DNA of 64,000 nucleotides from the NCBI RefSeq assembly GCF_024323335.1, contig NC_066584.1:426708319-426772318 (forward strand). The letters run 5' to 3'. Position 1 is the first letter of the stretch, and each line of letters opens with the position of its first letter. Shown in pieces: positions 22,011 through 33,939 of this stretch. The translations under genes were made by a program, and so were the position numbers. This DNA comes from Lathyrus oleraceus (lineage: Eukaryota > Streptophyta > Magnoliopsida > Fabales > Fabaceae). The notes beneath the pieces were generated by a model, which saw nothing but the letters and a program-made list of their open reading frames with translations, ran no database searches and was not told where the DNA came from.

Positions 22011-22514
22011 TTTGTTTAGACAAGTGAATGTCGAAAATAATATTATTGCTATTACTATGTCTCCTAAAAAATAACTAGTATAATATTGATAGGTAGCTTA
22101 TGATTATAAGTTAATGTTGTAGTAAATTCTCTCGAAGTCGTAGAGTTAATGTGATTGTCGAAATATGTTAGTTTGTTGTTTAAGTTAGCATATTGAATTA
22201 GACCAGTTTGTTGGGTCAATTAGTTAATATGTTAGTTGAAAGTCAGAGTTTAGTTTTCTTATGAAAAACATATTAATTCTCACTTCTCCATCAATCTCTA
22301 ATAATCCTGATCAGAGGGAGAAAGTGATGTGATTGAGATTCAATTGTAAACATTGTACCATAATGTGTAATTGAATCAATAGTCCAATTTTTATACCACG
22401 TTGAATTGTCTTTCTCTTCTCTTCTATCTTTTCTTTTACTATGTGGTTTTCTTGCTAATCAAAAAATCGATCATACTCTATTTTATGAACATGACTTTCA
22501 CAACATCTAAAATA
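22011..22514. other. AT-rich sequence, possible old LTR piece
   Basis: No gene. A purine run GATCAGAGGGAGAAAG at about 22310 followed by TGATGTGATTGAG could be a polypurine tract plus LTR start, but nothing else supports it. Confidence 0.3.
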
Positions 22515-22950
22515 ACAACAATATCTGTCTCATGTGTTTTGGATCGGCCAAACAACCTAATAAGATAGGTTTAATACACGAGACGCTCATCTAGAAAATT
22601 CTCCTTCACGCCAGACGAATATATGGACTTTCACCACGAGGCCACACACCAAAGTCATGCCATGAGCTATACCTAAAATGTATATATAATTCAATCCAAT
22701 GGGTTGTTGTAATTCGCATCAGACATATAAGGAGTGGTTTCAATCGTCACCCAAATACGAAATCAGATATGTCACATTACATGTACAATTCATTCACTAT
22801 TTCAAGTTACATCTCTCTAACCTCACTGGCTTGGGAGTTAGATTGCTAACTTTGCTGGGTACTTCGTCGTGTCGAAAACTTACACCGTCATACTGAAAAA
22901 CTTCTACTACAACTTTCATAAGCACATCACCAATCAATTATTCTCACGAA
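22515..22950 (+). repeat. Gypsy LTR remnant (R-U5-like)
   Basis: The sequence has the style of legume gypsy LTR ends: a stretch CGCCAGACGAATATATGGAC followed later by CTTGGGAGTTAGATTGCTAAC and a run ending near TACACCGTC. I do not see its start or a primer site, so its bounds are approximate. Confidence 0.35.
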
Positions 22951-23377
22951 ATTCCACATCATTGCAACACCGACCTGCGGGCAAAGTTGTGGATCTATGT
23001 GCTTGCAGGTTCAGTGTCTGCAACAGTCAAATGTTCATAACAATTATGATGATGACAACACTATGATGTGAAGTCTTCATCAGTCAAGCAATGATCAAGA
23101 TGATTTGTTTGTGAGATCAAGATGTCAAATAAAATCTCTCTAAAGAAAATACCTAATGTTAAGTGGAGTTTGGCGGAATCCCGAATGATATTTGGTCAAG
23201 GAATGACACTTGGTGGAATCCCTGAGGGTATATCGTCAATCAATCTCTATGATGGTGATCAAAAAGCTCTATCAATATCATAAATTAGAAGTAGCCAAGT
23301 CTCAGATAAAGTGTTGAATCAATGATGAATCAAGTAAGGTATTTTAAAGCATAAAAAATTGTGAAAGAGAGGAAATA
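22951..23377. other. No recognisable feature
   Basis: Moderately AT-rich. A short word TTGGTGGAATCCC / TTTGGCGGAATCCC is repeated at about 23170 and 23210. No gene. Confidence 0.5.
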
Positions 23378-24629
23378 TGAAAGTTCAACTGGTTCGTGTT
23401 TGAGTGATCAGAGTATTGTAACGATATTAGAGTGATTCTTAAACTACTAAGGCAATGCACACACTCACCAACAATTATTTTAAACATATATGGATTTGCT
23501 AAATCACCTTAAAATCTATTAAGGAACCATCAAGGTACCTATGGGATTGACCTAGAGTGGTCATAATCATTTAGGAAGCATGCATACCTTGCCTAATCGA
23601 TTAGGAACCTTAATCAATCGATTAGAGAAAGGAATAAAACTTCTTAATCAATTAAGAATACGCATAATCGATCAAGATACATATCCATTGTAGGGTTTCA
23701 TTTTTGGGAATTAGGGTTGCCATATTTTTTTAACTCATAATGGATTAATCATGTGGCCTCATCGATTAGCTTAGTTAAAATCCTATGGATCTTTTTCCTT
23801 TTCGAGCCAAATTTTTCTCTTATAAACAGAGGGCTTCTCCTCACTTTCAAAACAAAAGAAAACGTATTTATATATACTTTCTCACTTTCTAATATCTCCA
23901 TTTCATTTGTTTCTTTTTCACTAAATTGCTTTAGTACATTGTGAGTGAAAAATATCAATGAATTTTTTGTTTGTTCTGTTGTTAGGGTTATTATTTTAAT
24001 TTAATCAAGAGAACTTTGTCTCATGTGTAATATCTCTTGTGAGAAGTTGTTCTTTGGTTTGTGCGCTAAACTAATAGAGGCTCCTATTTGGTTTGTGATA
24101 TTAGTCAATCAAAATCTCTGTTTGGTTCGTGAGCTTAGCTTGATGTAAAAGCTCTTGTTTGATTCATGAGATTATCTATTAAAATATATATTTGGTTCCT
24201 GAGCTCAACATGGTGTAAAAGCTTTGTCTAGTTTTGAGATTGTCTTTGTATAAAATCTCGTGTTTGGTTTAGGGGATAGCCGTTGCAAAACTCATGTTTG
24301 GTTGTTAGAATATTCATGGGTATAATTTGTGAAAAACTCACATCTGATATAGTGGAAACTCTCAAGAAGAATTTCTTGGGAATAAGAGTAGGCAAAGTGC
24401 TTATGCCGTACCTATATAAATCATTGTGTGATTCTCTCAACCTTGATCTCTTTATATTTTTGCTAATTACTCTGATTTTCATTTATTTATTTAATTTGCT
24501 GCCTATTATTTGTTTGTTTTACAAAATTGTTTTAAACACTTTCATTTATAAAAAAAAAATTAATTGGACTTTGTTTTTCAAACCTACACAACTCACTTGC
24601 CTCTTGTGTTTGAAGTCACCTGTTCAACA
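23378..24629 (+). repeat. LTR-like dispersed repeat, copy 1
   Basis: It shares its whole length with 37566-38846: a run of CGATTAG-type words, a TATA box (TATAAACAGAGGG, about 23821), a transcribed part with several degenerate TTTGGTTCGTGAG...GTAAAA.CTC modules (about 24050-24300) and an end at GTTCAACA. It is followed by TGGCATCAGATCC (24632), close to the initiator-Met primer site. This makes it the 5' LTR or a solo-like LTR of a retroelement. Confidence 0.6.
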
Positions 24630-25409
24630 TGTGGCATCAGATCCTAACTCCTTTTATAAGACAAATCGTCTCACAAGGAAGAAACTATTGTTCCTTTTGA
24701 TTGGTTGCATTATGCACAACAACATGGAGCGTACAAGATATTTTGGTGAAAAAAGGAAACATGTGGGACACGATACTCCAACATGTGTGCAACATCAGGC
24801 CCTTGTCAGCAGGTCAATGTTGTTGTTGTTCTGAGCGAGAATCATGGTTCTGTTTCAATCATATTTGTTGCTATCTTTTAGCAATGCGTTAATTGGATTT
24901 GTTGGTAGATCGCATAAGATCAAATCTAATTAATTAGAGATTTAAATTTGAATCAAAGCAAATCAAATCTTTTTGTTGGAAGTTTTTGAAAAAAAATCAA
25001 AACTGAATCTCCTACAAATCTAGGCGTGATCAAATATTTTTCCCATTGGAGAAAATCCCAGAAGTTGTATTGCTTTTTATGGAGACTCAAATCTAACATT
25101 TGAAGAGAGCGCATATATTGAAGGTCTAGTGTGATAGGGTTTGGTTCTTTGATTATTTGTTGTACACCTCTATAAGAAGCCTAAAATGAATATTCAAGGC
25201 ATAAAGGTTGATTATTAATTAAGTTATAATTCACAACCCTTTAACTGTTTATTGTATTGATCACCAAGGTTGGTGGTTGGGAGAAATTGATAGGGGTTCT
25301 CATATAAGTTGTATGTCAGGAAACATGTCCCAAACATTGTTCCCCATAATATTCCATATTTTGACAAGTCTAATCTAGATGCTGGTAAAAATGTTCTTAT
25401 GTCCCACTC
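24630..25409 (+). other. Internal sequence after the LTR, no readable gene
   Basis: It begins with the primer-site-like TGGCATCAGATCC. No conserved domain is visible. The frame at 24283-24834 spans the LTR edge and is not convincing. Confidence 0.4.
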
Positions 25410-25643
25410 ATGTATGAGCCTGTAAAAAATCATCCTCTCATTCAAAAGATTATTGCTGATGAGACCCAGGAAAATCAAGATGTTGATAAGGATGTGTCAG
25501 ACATCATGTATGATATATGGGAGACAAAGTCTCAAATTCATAAAAAGGATGATTATGTGACCCCTGAGAATAGTTTTATGAGTGATGATGATCATGTCTA
25601 TGAAGATAATAAGGTTGATATTATTGTAGCCAATGTTGATGTT

Positions 25644-25720
<77 letters not shown>

Positions 25721-26036
25721 GAAGAAGAAGAAGAAGAAAAGAAGATTTACATCAAAAAGAAAGAAAGCTCATGCAATAGAAGATATGGAGAAAGATGTTA
25801 ATGACAACTTCAATGACATAGAGGTGCATTTTAACAATAAAAGTAATGAAAATATTACTAGAAATAAGGGACAACTTATATCACAAGAATATGCTCATTT
25901 CAAAGGGGTTGACTTTGATGAAGCTTATATCCCTATTGCTCATCTTGAAGCCATCAGAATGTTGCTAGGTTTGTCTTGTAGTCTTATGTTTACACTTTAT
26001 CATATGGATGTGAAAAGTGTCTTCCTCAATAGGTAA
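25410..26036 (+). pseudogene. Sirevirus-like copia RT scrap fused to acidic frame with poly-Asn
   Basis: This 208-residue open frame is a composite. Residues 1-80 are acidic and unrecognised (DKDVSDIMYDIWETK, KKDDYVTP). A run of Asn encoded by an AAT microsatellite and a Lys run follow. The last 60 residues are copia reverse transcriptase (SQEYAHFKGVDFDEAY, AHLEAIRMLLG, YHMDVKSVFLNR), most like the Sirevirus branch. The frame stops before the catalytic box. It is open only because the triplet microsatellite preserves frame; I treat it as a relic. Confidence 0.65.
25646..25738 (+). repeat. Trinucleotide microsatellite (TAA)25 then (GAA)6
   Basis: A pure AAT-phase triplet run of about 75 bp is followed directly by GAA triplets. 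It lies inside an open frame and encodes Asn then Lys. Confidence 0.95.
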
Positions 26037-26159
26037 TTGTGTAAATCAATCATGATGTTAGTAATGATGTCACTGACATGGATGATATCATTGAGAAGGA
26101 TGATTATGTGGAAGTCTGTCAGGATGCAAGTACTGATGTCAACAACATTTCTGCAATTT

Positions 26160-27142
26160 CCTCTACAAAGTTCTAGAGTCAATATGAAAGGATGTTAGGA
26201 ACAAGGAAATTGTTGAATAATAATGGCATTCCAAATAAAACATCTAAGAAAAGGCATGAAAAATATGTTTTGGTTATTAAATATCATGGAGTTTGTATAA
26301 AATGCATAACAATTAGAGGAAAGACCAGTGGTAAGTCCGGAAGTGTTTCTTCTCTTGTCCAGCCTAATGTTTCTTAAGATGGTAATGAAGATGTTAACTA
26401 TGATGTGCCAGACAACCTGTATGACATATTGGTGACTGAGTTTCCAACTTAGAGGGAGGATGAGCAAGTTGCCCTTATTAATTTTGAAGTGAATAAAAAG
26501 CTTGTTTAACCAAGTGGCTCTGAGGTAGATGATGAAGAATAAGTTTTGGACATTATGCACACTGTAAAGAGAAAGCTTGATGGGAAGATAATTTCTGTGA
26601 ATGTCTTATTTCATTCTGAAACAGGTATTCAAAAGTGGAAGTATGTTTTCCAAAGAAGGATTGTTGGTGAAAGAGAGCTAGGTAAAAAAATCTCTTGATT
26701 GTAAAGAGATTATGGAGTTGCTGAAAGCAACTAGTTTAATGAAAACTGTAACTGATGTTGGTCCTTGATATGAAAAGCTAGTCAAGGAATTCATTGTGAA
26801 CATTACTTCTGAGTGTAATTTTGAAGGCAATAAGGAGTATATAAAGGTGTATGATAGAGGAAAGTGTGTGAAGTTTTCACCTTCAATTATTAATAATTAT
26901 TTGGGCAGAAGCAAGTCTACATGGTATGATAAGGTTCTCTCTATTGACAAGACTATGACCAAGGAAAATGAAGCTAGCAGTGAGGAAGAAGAGGAAACTG
27001 CAAGTGAGGGTAAAGAAGAACATTATGTTAAAGCACTGAAGTACAATGAAATTATTGAACTTTTTAGTGATGCTCAGTTATTAAAGACAATTTTAAATGT
27101 TGGATCTGGTTATCGTAAGTTGATAAAAGTAATTTGTGGTTA
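26160..27142 (+). pseudogene. Sirevirus env-like / putative plant transposon protein remnant
   Basis: Frames read MLGTRKLLNNNGIPNKTSKKRHEKYVL, GVCIKCI and GKTSGKSGSVSS (26192-26377). A later frame has HSETGIQKWKYVFQRRI-like words (about 26620) and a long frame (26796-27143) has NITSECN, EYIKVYDRGKCVKFSPSIINNYLGR and EIIELFSDAQLLKTILNVGSGYRKL. These match the env-like ORF found after pol in legume Sireviruses, also annotated as a putative plant transposon protein domain. The position downstream of a Sirevirus-type RT fits. The IMELLKA...VGP.YEKLVKE segment (about 26710-26790) recurs as EIIELFS...VGSGYRKLIK (27048-27135), which is odd. Several stops make it a pseudogene. Confidence 0.6.
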
Positions 27143-27302
27143 AGAATGATGGTATTCCTCACGGGTTACTGAATTTCAGGAATAAGTTGTTTATTGTGAA
27201 ATATGTTCTAGACATTAGGCCTTCCAATGTTCCTGTTATTGATGAATCTGGTTTTAAAAACAAGGAAGCTACACTGGAGATTGTCATTGATAGGGTTTCT
27301 GT
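27143..27302 (+). other. Tail of env-like remnant, unrecognised
   Basis: The frame 27136-27441 reads KNDGIPHGLLNFRNKLF and VKYVLDIRPSN with no domain I recognise. It runs into the repeat below. Confidence 0.35.
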
Positions 27303-27500
27303 TGTGACATGTCTTGAACCAGGTTCCGTGACATCATATACGTCATATGTTATTTGCATAATTGTTTCTAATGTGACATGTCTTGAACCTGGTGTCGTGA
27401 CATTGTATACGACATTCGTTATCTGCTGTGACATGTCCTGAATCTGTGTGAAGTCCTGATATTAGTGTCATGACATCGCATACGATATTTGATATCTGAA
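27303..27500 (+). repeat. Degenerate tandem repeat (TGTGACATGTCTTGAACC)
   Basis: Copies start at 27303, 27372 and 27427 (spacing 69 and 55 bp), each followed by GTGACAT and a TACGACAT-like word. It is probably part of an LTR or 3' UTR of the preceding element. Confidence 0.7.
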
Positions 27501-28815
27501 TACCAGAATTTCAATATGTAGTGCTTCAGTATTCATCCTCGCTTTTCCTACATGCACTCTTCAATGGATGATGTCATTGGAACATAATCACGATTTTCCA
27601 CTATGATGATAAAATGGTTACAATGTTTTAATTAGAAGGTACTATTATACAACAATTCCTTCTAATGAAGCAGACACTAAATTGTTTCCACAATACAAGA
27701 TCCCGTAAGATCTCGTTCCAATAACCTCGCTATCCACAATAACCTTATCTAAGTATTTGTGTGTGCCAATCCACTTGATCCCACTGATTCTTGTCTCAGA
27801 GATTTCCACGATAATACACCTGAACAACAATTGACATTGTGAGCGATTAGTCAAGTAATTCAATTATGATGAATGATGAACACACACACAAGGTTCAAAC
27901 AAGTTTCTAGATAAGTGGATCTTGGTTCTTGATGGTTATCAAGAACTTGATCAAATGCTTAACAAGATTGATCAAATCATTCTCAAAGTCACACAAAAAC
28001 AAGAACCCAATTGTAAAAACAAGATGCAACAAAAATAAATAAAGAATTGAGATGTGTTCATTATCAATTATTCGTATTTTTGGAGAAGAAGATATATGGA
28101 TGGTGTAAGGGAGAATACACTAAGAAGACAAGACAAAAATCACTATTTTTGTCTCTATGAATCATCATAGGTTTCCCACACTTGTTACTCTAATCAAAAG
28201 AATCAATCATTTAAATAAATGATGGGAAATTGGTTTTTTTATGGTTTGATTTGAATCAAGAAGGAAATTTGATTTGAATCAATATGGACATAATAAAAAA
28301 GAGATACTTTTTAAAGCGAATGATTCAAATCATTTTTTGTACTTGATTCGAATCAAATGGGATTATGATTCGAATCGTGTTAAACTTTTTATCTGAATCA
28401 AATGATCCAGAATGTGATTTCAATTTTCAACAAGTGAATGATTTGAATCAGATATTATACATTATGAGAATCAAATGCCAACAACATCAAAATTCAAATG
28501 TTCTAATTTATGATTCAAGCTACTCATGTGGAAGTGACAAAGAAGTAACTTTCATAAGCTCAAAAAGGAAATAGCTAACAAGGATCAGTTGAATACAATA
28601 TGAAATTCAAAGGGTTTTTACTGATATAATTACATAACTAAAATGATTGTAGTCAAATGGAAATAAAATTTACAATCATACATATGAATGGAAATAGAAT
28701 CTGATTTACAAATATATAATGAAACAATAATTGAATTCTAAAACATCAAAGCACAATAGATACTTAGAGTACATAAATGATATCAAATGATATTATGTGC
28801 TTTTAAGATCCAACA
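27501..28815. other. No gene; dispersed GATTCGAATC-type words
   Basis: AT-rich and without coding signal. Between 28250 and 28450 short near-palindromic words such as TGATTCGAATCA recur, as in some copia LTRs of legumes, but no element boundary is visible. Confidence 0.4.
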
Positions 28816-30075
28816 AGCCATCATTCACATATAGCAACAACTTTACTCATGAGTATCTGCAAGATGTCCATGATGGACAATATTAAGCAAAGGGGTGATA
28901 AACAACTTCTATATGAACAATGTAAAGAATACAAAGGTAGAGAAATACACAACATATCATCCATCCAGTACATAATCAACAACACCATAATCTCACACCC
29001 ATTCATAACAATATGCAAAATATATATGCAATGCGACTCACGAAAAAATGTGACACTTATGCATGTGGTACCAACTCAACATTTGGTTCTCTTTGGAACC
29101 GGATACCCCCTTTTGAACCCATGAGTCCCCCTTCTGAGCTTGGAACAAGCCACTAGACCCCCTTATGAAATAGTGAACATGCCTCTTTCAATGATACGAC
29201 AAAATAAGGCATGTCCCTACCAATCAATGCAACAACAATAATAATGTTAATGGCCTCCCTTCTAACCATAAAAAATATGCATTGACACACAATAGTGATC
29301 CCCCTTTCTGAATTACTATCCACCAATAACAACAATAATGTACACCAACAAATACAAAATTAAACACCATATAATCATGTATTACACAATAACATTAATC
29401 ATACTCTCACACAACAACACCGTATATATCTCATACCATCACTAAATATAACGACAACGGATAAGAAAGGCAATTATCATTTAACAATAATAATTTCTCC
29501 ATAATTAATTAATTTCTAAAAAATTAATCAATTAGCAACATCAACATGGTCATACAATAACCATTCATCATCCAAACAACTGAAACACCTCGAATTTCAA
29601 ACCGATAGTTCAAATTCACGCAACAGTGACGAAAACACCCCTTCTAACATCATGACAAGTAACCTGTCACCCTGGTGACGCCCGTCACCTCCTTAAAATC
29701 CCAAACCTTCATTATTATGATGCCCGATTTGGAAAACCAAGGATGGAGACCAAAACGCTCTCCCCATCATAGCGTTGACGCCCATCAGCGTCTCAAGGTG
29801 CATGACGGGTAACCCGTCATCTAGGTGACGTCCATTACCCAACACCAAAAGGAAAAAGTATGATTTATGCCATAGGAGTCCCCTTGAACTCCAAAATTTG
29901 ATCCCCAATCACCCAAACACTTCCAGAAAAATATATCACATCAACTAATACAATTATAACATGCCAAATCATAGGATTTCACCAATTATTCTGGCAATTC
30001 ATCAAAATCATGTATATGTTCAAACCTTCAACAACTCCAACCATGGAATAACAACATAAACAGAATTATATAGAT
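28816..30075 (-). repeat. Truncated chromovirus LTR (second copy)
   Basis: It aligns with about 30600-31835, roughly 1.77 kb away. For example, ATCTGCAAGATGTCCATG at 28855 and at about 30624 begins long collinear similarity through TCACACCCATTCA and the paired GTGACGCCCGTCACC words. Both ends of the LTR are missing. Confidence 0.75.
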
Positions 30076-30378
30076 ATAAATCGAGCAGCGCCTGGACTAT
30101 ATCTGCCCTTGAAGGTCGGAAGATTATATCTCTAGAATTTCTCCAATCCACAGAACTCATCACCAACCTAATTTTGCTAACCATGCAGCGCCTGAGCCAC
30201 TGATTCTAAAGCATCATCAATTGCAAGGTCATTTCATCCATCTATATTATACACACCAGTAAACAAATATCATAAGAAATAATGCATCGACAAAGTCTAT
30301 ACACACGCCGCATACTTGAGAACAATCAACACGTAAAAAACCTGGATGAATGGACCAACCAAACTCTGATAGCACTAA
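30076..30378 (-). other. Chromovirus leader with primer binding site
   Basis: On the minus strand the LTR end TTGTTACA is followed by TTAG and TGCTATCAGAG (about 30364-30374), one base from the TGGTATCAGAG primer site. The rest is leader without a gene. Confidence 0.6.
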
Positions 30379-32481
30379 TGTAACAATTGAAATTTACACA
30401 GCGGAATCAACATGCTAAAATATTTCAAATTAACTTCATCAATAAAGCATTAAACTTTCAAAACACCAAAACCAACATTAACTCAAAACATACAAAATGT
30501 ATATCCCTAGTGTTACACGATTAGAGCACTAAAACCATTAATGTGCAATAAAAGGGATAAATAAATGAACAGTACCTTCAACAAGTCACCTTTCACACAC
30601 AACAGCAACTTTACTTTTAATTATCTGCAAGATGTCCATGGTGGACAACATCAAGCAAATGGGTGAGAAACAACATCAATATGAACAATGTAAAGAATGC
30701 GAAGGTAGAGAAATACACAACATATCATACATCCAATACACAATCAGCAACACCATAATCTCACACCCATTCACAAAAATATGCAAAATATATATGTAAT
30801 ACGACTCACGACACAACATGACACTTATGCATGTGGTACCAACTCAAATTTGGTTCTCTCTGGAACTGGGTCCCCCTTCTGAACCCATAACCCCCCCCCC
30901 CCCCCCCCCCCCCCACTCTTGAGCTTGGGACAAGTCACTAGTCCCCCCTTCTGAACTAGCAAACATGTCTCTTTCAAGGACAGACACAATGATGCATATC
31001 CATACCAATCAATGCAACAACAATAATAATGCTTACGACTGCTCTTCTGACCATAAACAACATGCATTGAGACACAATACTAATCCCCCTTCTAAATTAC
31101 AATCCGCCAATAACAACAATAATGCACACCAATAAATACATAATTAAACACCATATAATAATGTATTACACAACAAAATTAATCATATTCTCACACAACA
31201 GCGTTGTATACATCTCATACCATCACTCCATATAACAATAACGGGTAAGCAAGGAAATCATCATTTAACAACAATACTTTTACCATAATTAATTAACAAT
31301 ATCAACATGGTCATAAAATAACCATTCATCACCTAAACAACTGAAACACCTCGAAATTCCAAACTGACAGTTCATATCACACAACATGGACGATAACACC
31401 CCTTCTGACAGCATGTCGGTAACCCGGCACCCTGGTGACGCCCGTCACCTCCTCAAAATCCTATACCATTATTATGATTACGACCAACTTAGAAAACCAA
31501 TCCAGGAGACTATGACGGTCTCCCCGTTAGAGCGTTGACGTCCGTCAGAGTCTCAAGGTGCATCATGGGTAACCCGTCATCTGGGTGACGCCCATCACCC
31601 TGCACCAGAAGGCAAAAGTATGATTTCTATTTTGGGAGTCCCATTAAACTCCAAAATTTGATCCACAATCACCCAAACACATCTAGAAAAATATATCACA
31701 TCAATTAATACAATTATAACATGCTAGATCACAGAATTTCACCAATTATTTATTCAATTCATCAAAATCATGTTTATGTTCAAACCTTCAACAACTCCAA
31801 CAATGGCATAACAACATAAACACATAAACATTATTATATAAATATTATTCCAGCAACGAAAATCAGATAAATACACCTTAATTTATCAAATTTCAGAACC
31901 ACATAAAGCCCTTTCTCCCCCAAAAGAGTGTAAGTATCTACCCAATCATAGAATACACCCATATCAAATCCCTTTCCCTCTCCTTACCTTAGGTTCTTTG
32001 CAAAATTTAGAATTGATCAAGGTTGCTCTTCCCTCTTCAAGCCCTAGCCTTTCCCTTGCCTCTTTTCTCCCAAAATTCTATTTTCACGTACTGACAACTC
32101 TAGGTTTTTCTAACTAGTTTTTATTCTAAAACCTAATTATTCAAACTCTTTAATAATTATATTCCCCCCCCCCCCCCTCATATTATCTCTTCTTTCTCCT
32201 TATTCCCTCTACTTTTCCTTTATGTTAAATCAACCCCAACTCCACTAATTCTCATTATTTTATTATTTAATTTATTAACTAAAAACAATAATTATTTCTA
32301 GTTATTCAATCATTTTAATCCTTCTACCACCCTACAAAGGCTCTCACAACACCCCATCAATGCTCCACATGCACATACAACTCACTATACATATTTAACC
32401 AAAATCCCACCAAATACCAATTAATTAATTAAAATACTAATAATTTGATTAGATAAATTAATCAAATTCTAGGGTGTTACA
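30379..32481 (-). repeat. Chromovirus 5' LTR, 2103 bp
   Basis: In element orientation it starts TGTAACACCCTAGAATTTG and ends TTGTTACA next to the primer site. It shares the composition and landmarks (GAAGGGGGAC, GTTGGTACCACATGC, CTCACCC) of the other chromovirus LTRs in the window. It contains two long C-runs. Confidence 0.75.
30891..30914. repeat. Homopolymer C, 24 bases
   Basis: An uninterrupted C-run lies inside the chromovirus LTR; a second of about 15 C lies at 32164-32178. The homologous LTR part at 29120-29160 has only CCCCC groups. Confidence 0.95.
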
Positions 32482-32720
32482 GCATCCAAAGTGTGGGGCC
32501 GCACAAAGGAGAAGCGGCGGCCGGAGTTCGATGTCGCACCAGCGGCGGGCCGCATCGCGATGGCAGAGTCTGGTGTCTGCGCCAGAGGGGTGCCTTGTGA
32601 CGATGGCACCATCATACAGATGCGAGTCGGTGGTGGGTCGGCCTCAGGCGGCGACGTCAGTTCGGGCCTGGCAGGGTGTCTGGGCGAGTCGAGGCATTTT
32701 TCGGCAGTTTCGAGTTTGGG
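32482..32720. other. GC- and CpG-rich block of unknown origin
   Basis: About 240 bp of very GC-rich sequence (for example GCGGCGGCCGG and GGCGGGCCGCATCGCG) sits in a very AT-rich window. It is open on both strands (+ 32491-32724, - 32469-32759) but no protein family is recognisable. It lies exactly between the start of the minus-strand LTR and a plus-strand LTR body. It could be a captured gene fragment, or a family-specific insertion in the LTR. Confidence 0.6.
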
Positions 32721-33841
32721 GTAGCTTTTTGCTGATTTTTGAGTAAATTTTAACATCAATAAATTTTTATGTTACATTTGGGTCAATTTTGAGTAGTTTG
32801 TGTTAAATTGTCGACCCTTAGGATTATTAGAGTTATCACCTGTAAATAAATGGCAGTAGGGCAATTTTGAGTACTTTAAGGTAACTTTGAGTACCTTAGA
32901 GTTGTTATTGAGTTATAAATAATATAATAACTTGCTGAGATGGTTTGAGTATTTTATTGATTTTAGAGTTGTTGAGTAATAACATATCTTTACTTGATTT
33001 GAGATGTAATGTAATTATTTAAATAAATTATATTTCTGAGATGAATAATCCGTTGGGATTACAGTGAGGTCTGATTATTGTCAAAGTTATGGTTCAAAAG
33101 TGGGACCTATTTTGATGTGTGATTTTGAGATAATTTTTATGATTGCTTGAGTAGCATGCTTGTTTGCTATACATGATCATGCATACATGCATATATTTTG
33201 GAGTTAGGTAGGACTTCGGTCCAGTAAGGTCAGATTCAGAGAGGAACCATGGTGGTCTCATGTCCAGAGAGGGACATGGTTCAGAGAGGAACCAGAGACA
33301 AGGGCAATCAGTAACATACCTCTGATCCCAAAAACCTAGTACAACATGCATATTATTAGAGGAGAAGTTGGTTCATTAGCATTTGCATTATAAATTGGAA
33401 TATGATTGTATTTTATGAGAATATTTTATTTGTTGTTGTTTCATTTAACATCCTGTTGTTAAACTTCACCATTAACATTTGTAAGATGTATTCTCACTCC
33501 TTTCTTGTTTTTTTTGTGACTTCTAGAATGTTGTACAGATACTCAACAAGAGTGATTGCTTGTGAGTTGGAAGAGGACCTTGCAGCTTTCTTTCTTATTT
33601 ATTTATTTACGCTATTAGATAAACATTGTTTTAATTCTGTAACATCAGGGATGGGACGTATTTGTTTTGTATTGGTGTTGGAGTTTATTTTCCTTGAGTA
33701 TTTCCTTTAAATAATTATTTGAAGTTATGAGATAATTTGAGTTTCGATGCGAATAGATGAAAGTATGCATATTTTGTTTGAGTAACGTCCTAATATGTTA
33801 AATTCTCTTTTATATTTAAGGTAGAGGCTTAGGGTGTTACA
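32721..33841 (+). repeat. Chromovirus LTR body, plus strand, 5' part missing
   Basis: It ends GGGTGTTACA at 33841 and has the landmarks of the family: AGGACTTCGGTCCAG (33211), several AGAGAGGAACCA words, and ACAACATGCAT. It has similarity in style to 43850-45025. No start TGTAAC is present because the GC-rich block and the minus-strand element interrupt it. Confidence 0.6.
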
Positions 33842-33939
33842 TCCCCTTGTTATTTACTTTAACTTTTATGATAGTTAACTTTTTTTAAATTCACAATCCT
33901 TGTGGAGATCAATTTTATTTATTACTTTGACGATACTAG
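33842..33939. other. Short remnant between LTR and copia fragment
   Basis: It contains CTTGTGGAGATCAATTTTAT and GACGATACTAGTACACTTAC, wording seen at the ends of legume gypsy LTRs, without a following primer site. Confidence 0.35.

Larger units (their letters stand above)
28816..32481 (-). mobile_element. Internally deleted chromovirus (Tekay-like), minus strand
   Basis: Read on the minus strand: full 5' LTR (32481 down to 30379), primer site, about 300 bp of leader, then part of a second LTR (about 30075 down to 28816) that is clearly homologous to the first. Gag-pol is entirely absent. The second LTR is truncated at both ends, so no target-site duplication can be read. Confidence 0.7.

Noticed and set aside
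30825..31067. Glycine-run protein frame
   Set aside because: The Gly run is the C24 homopolymer read on the other strand, inside an LTR.
32469..32759. 96-codon frame in the GC-rich block as a real gene
   Set aside because: Open on both strands because of GC richness; no family recognised, no start context or neighbours supporting it.
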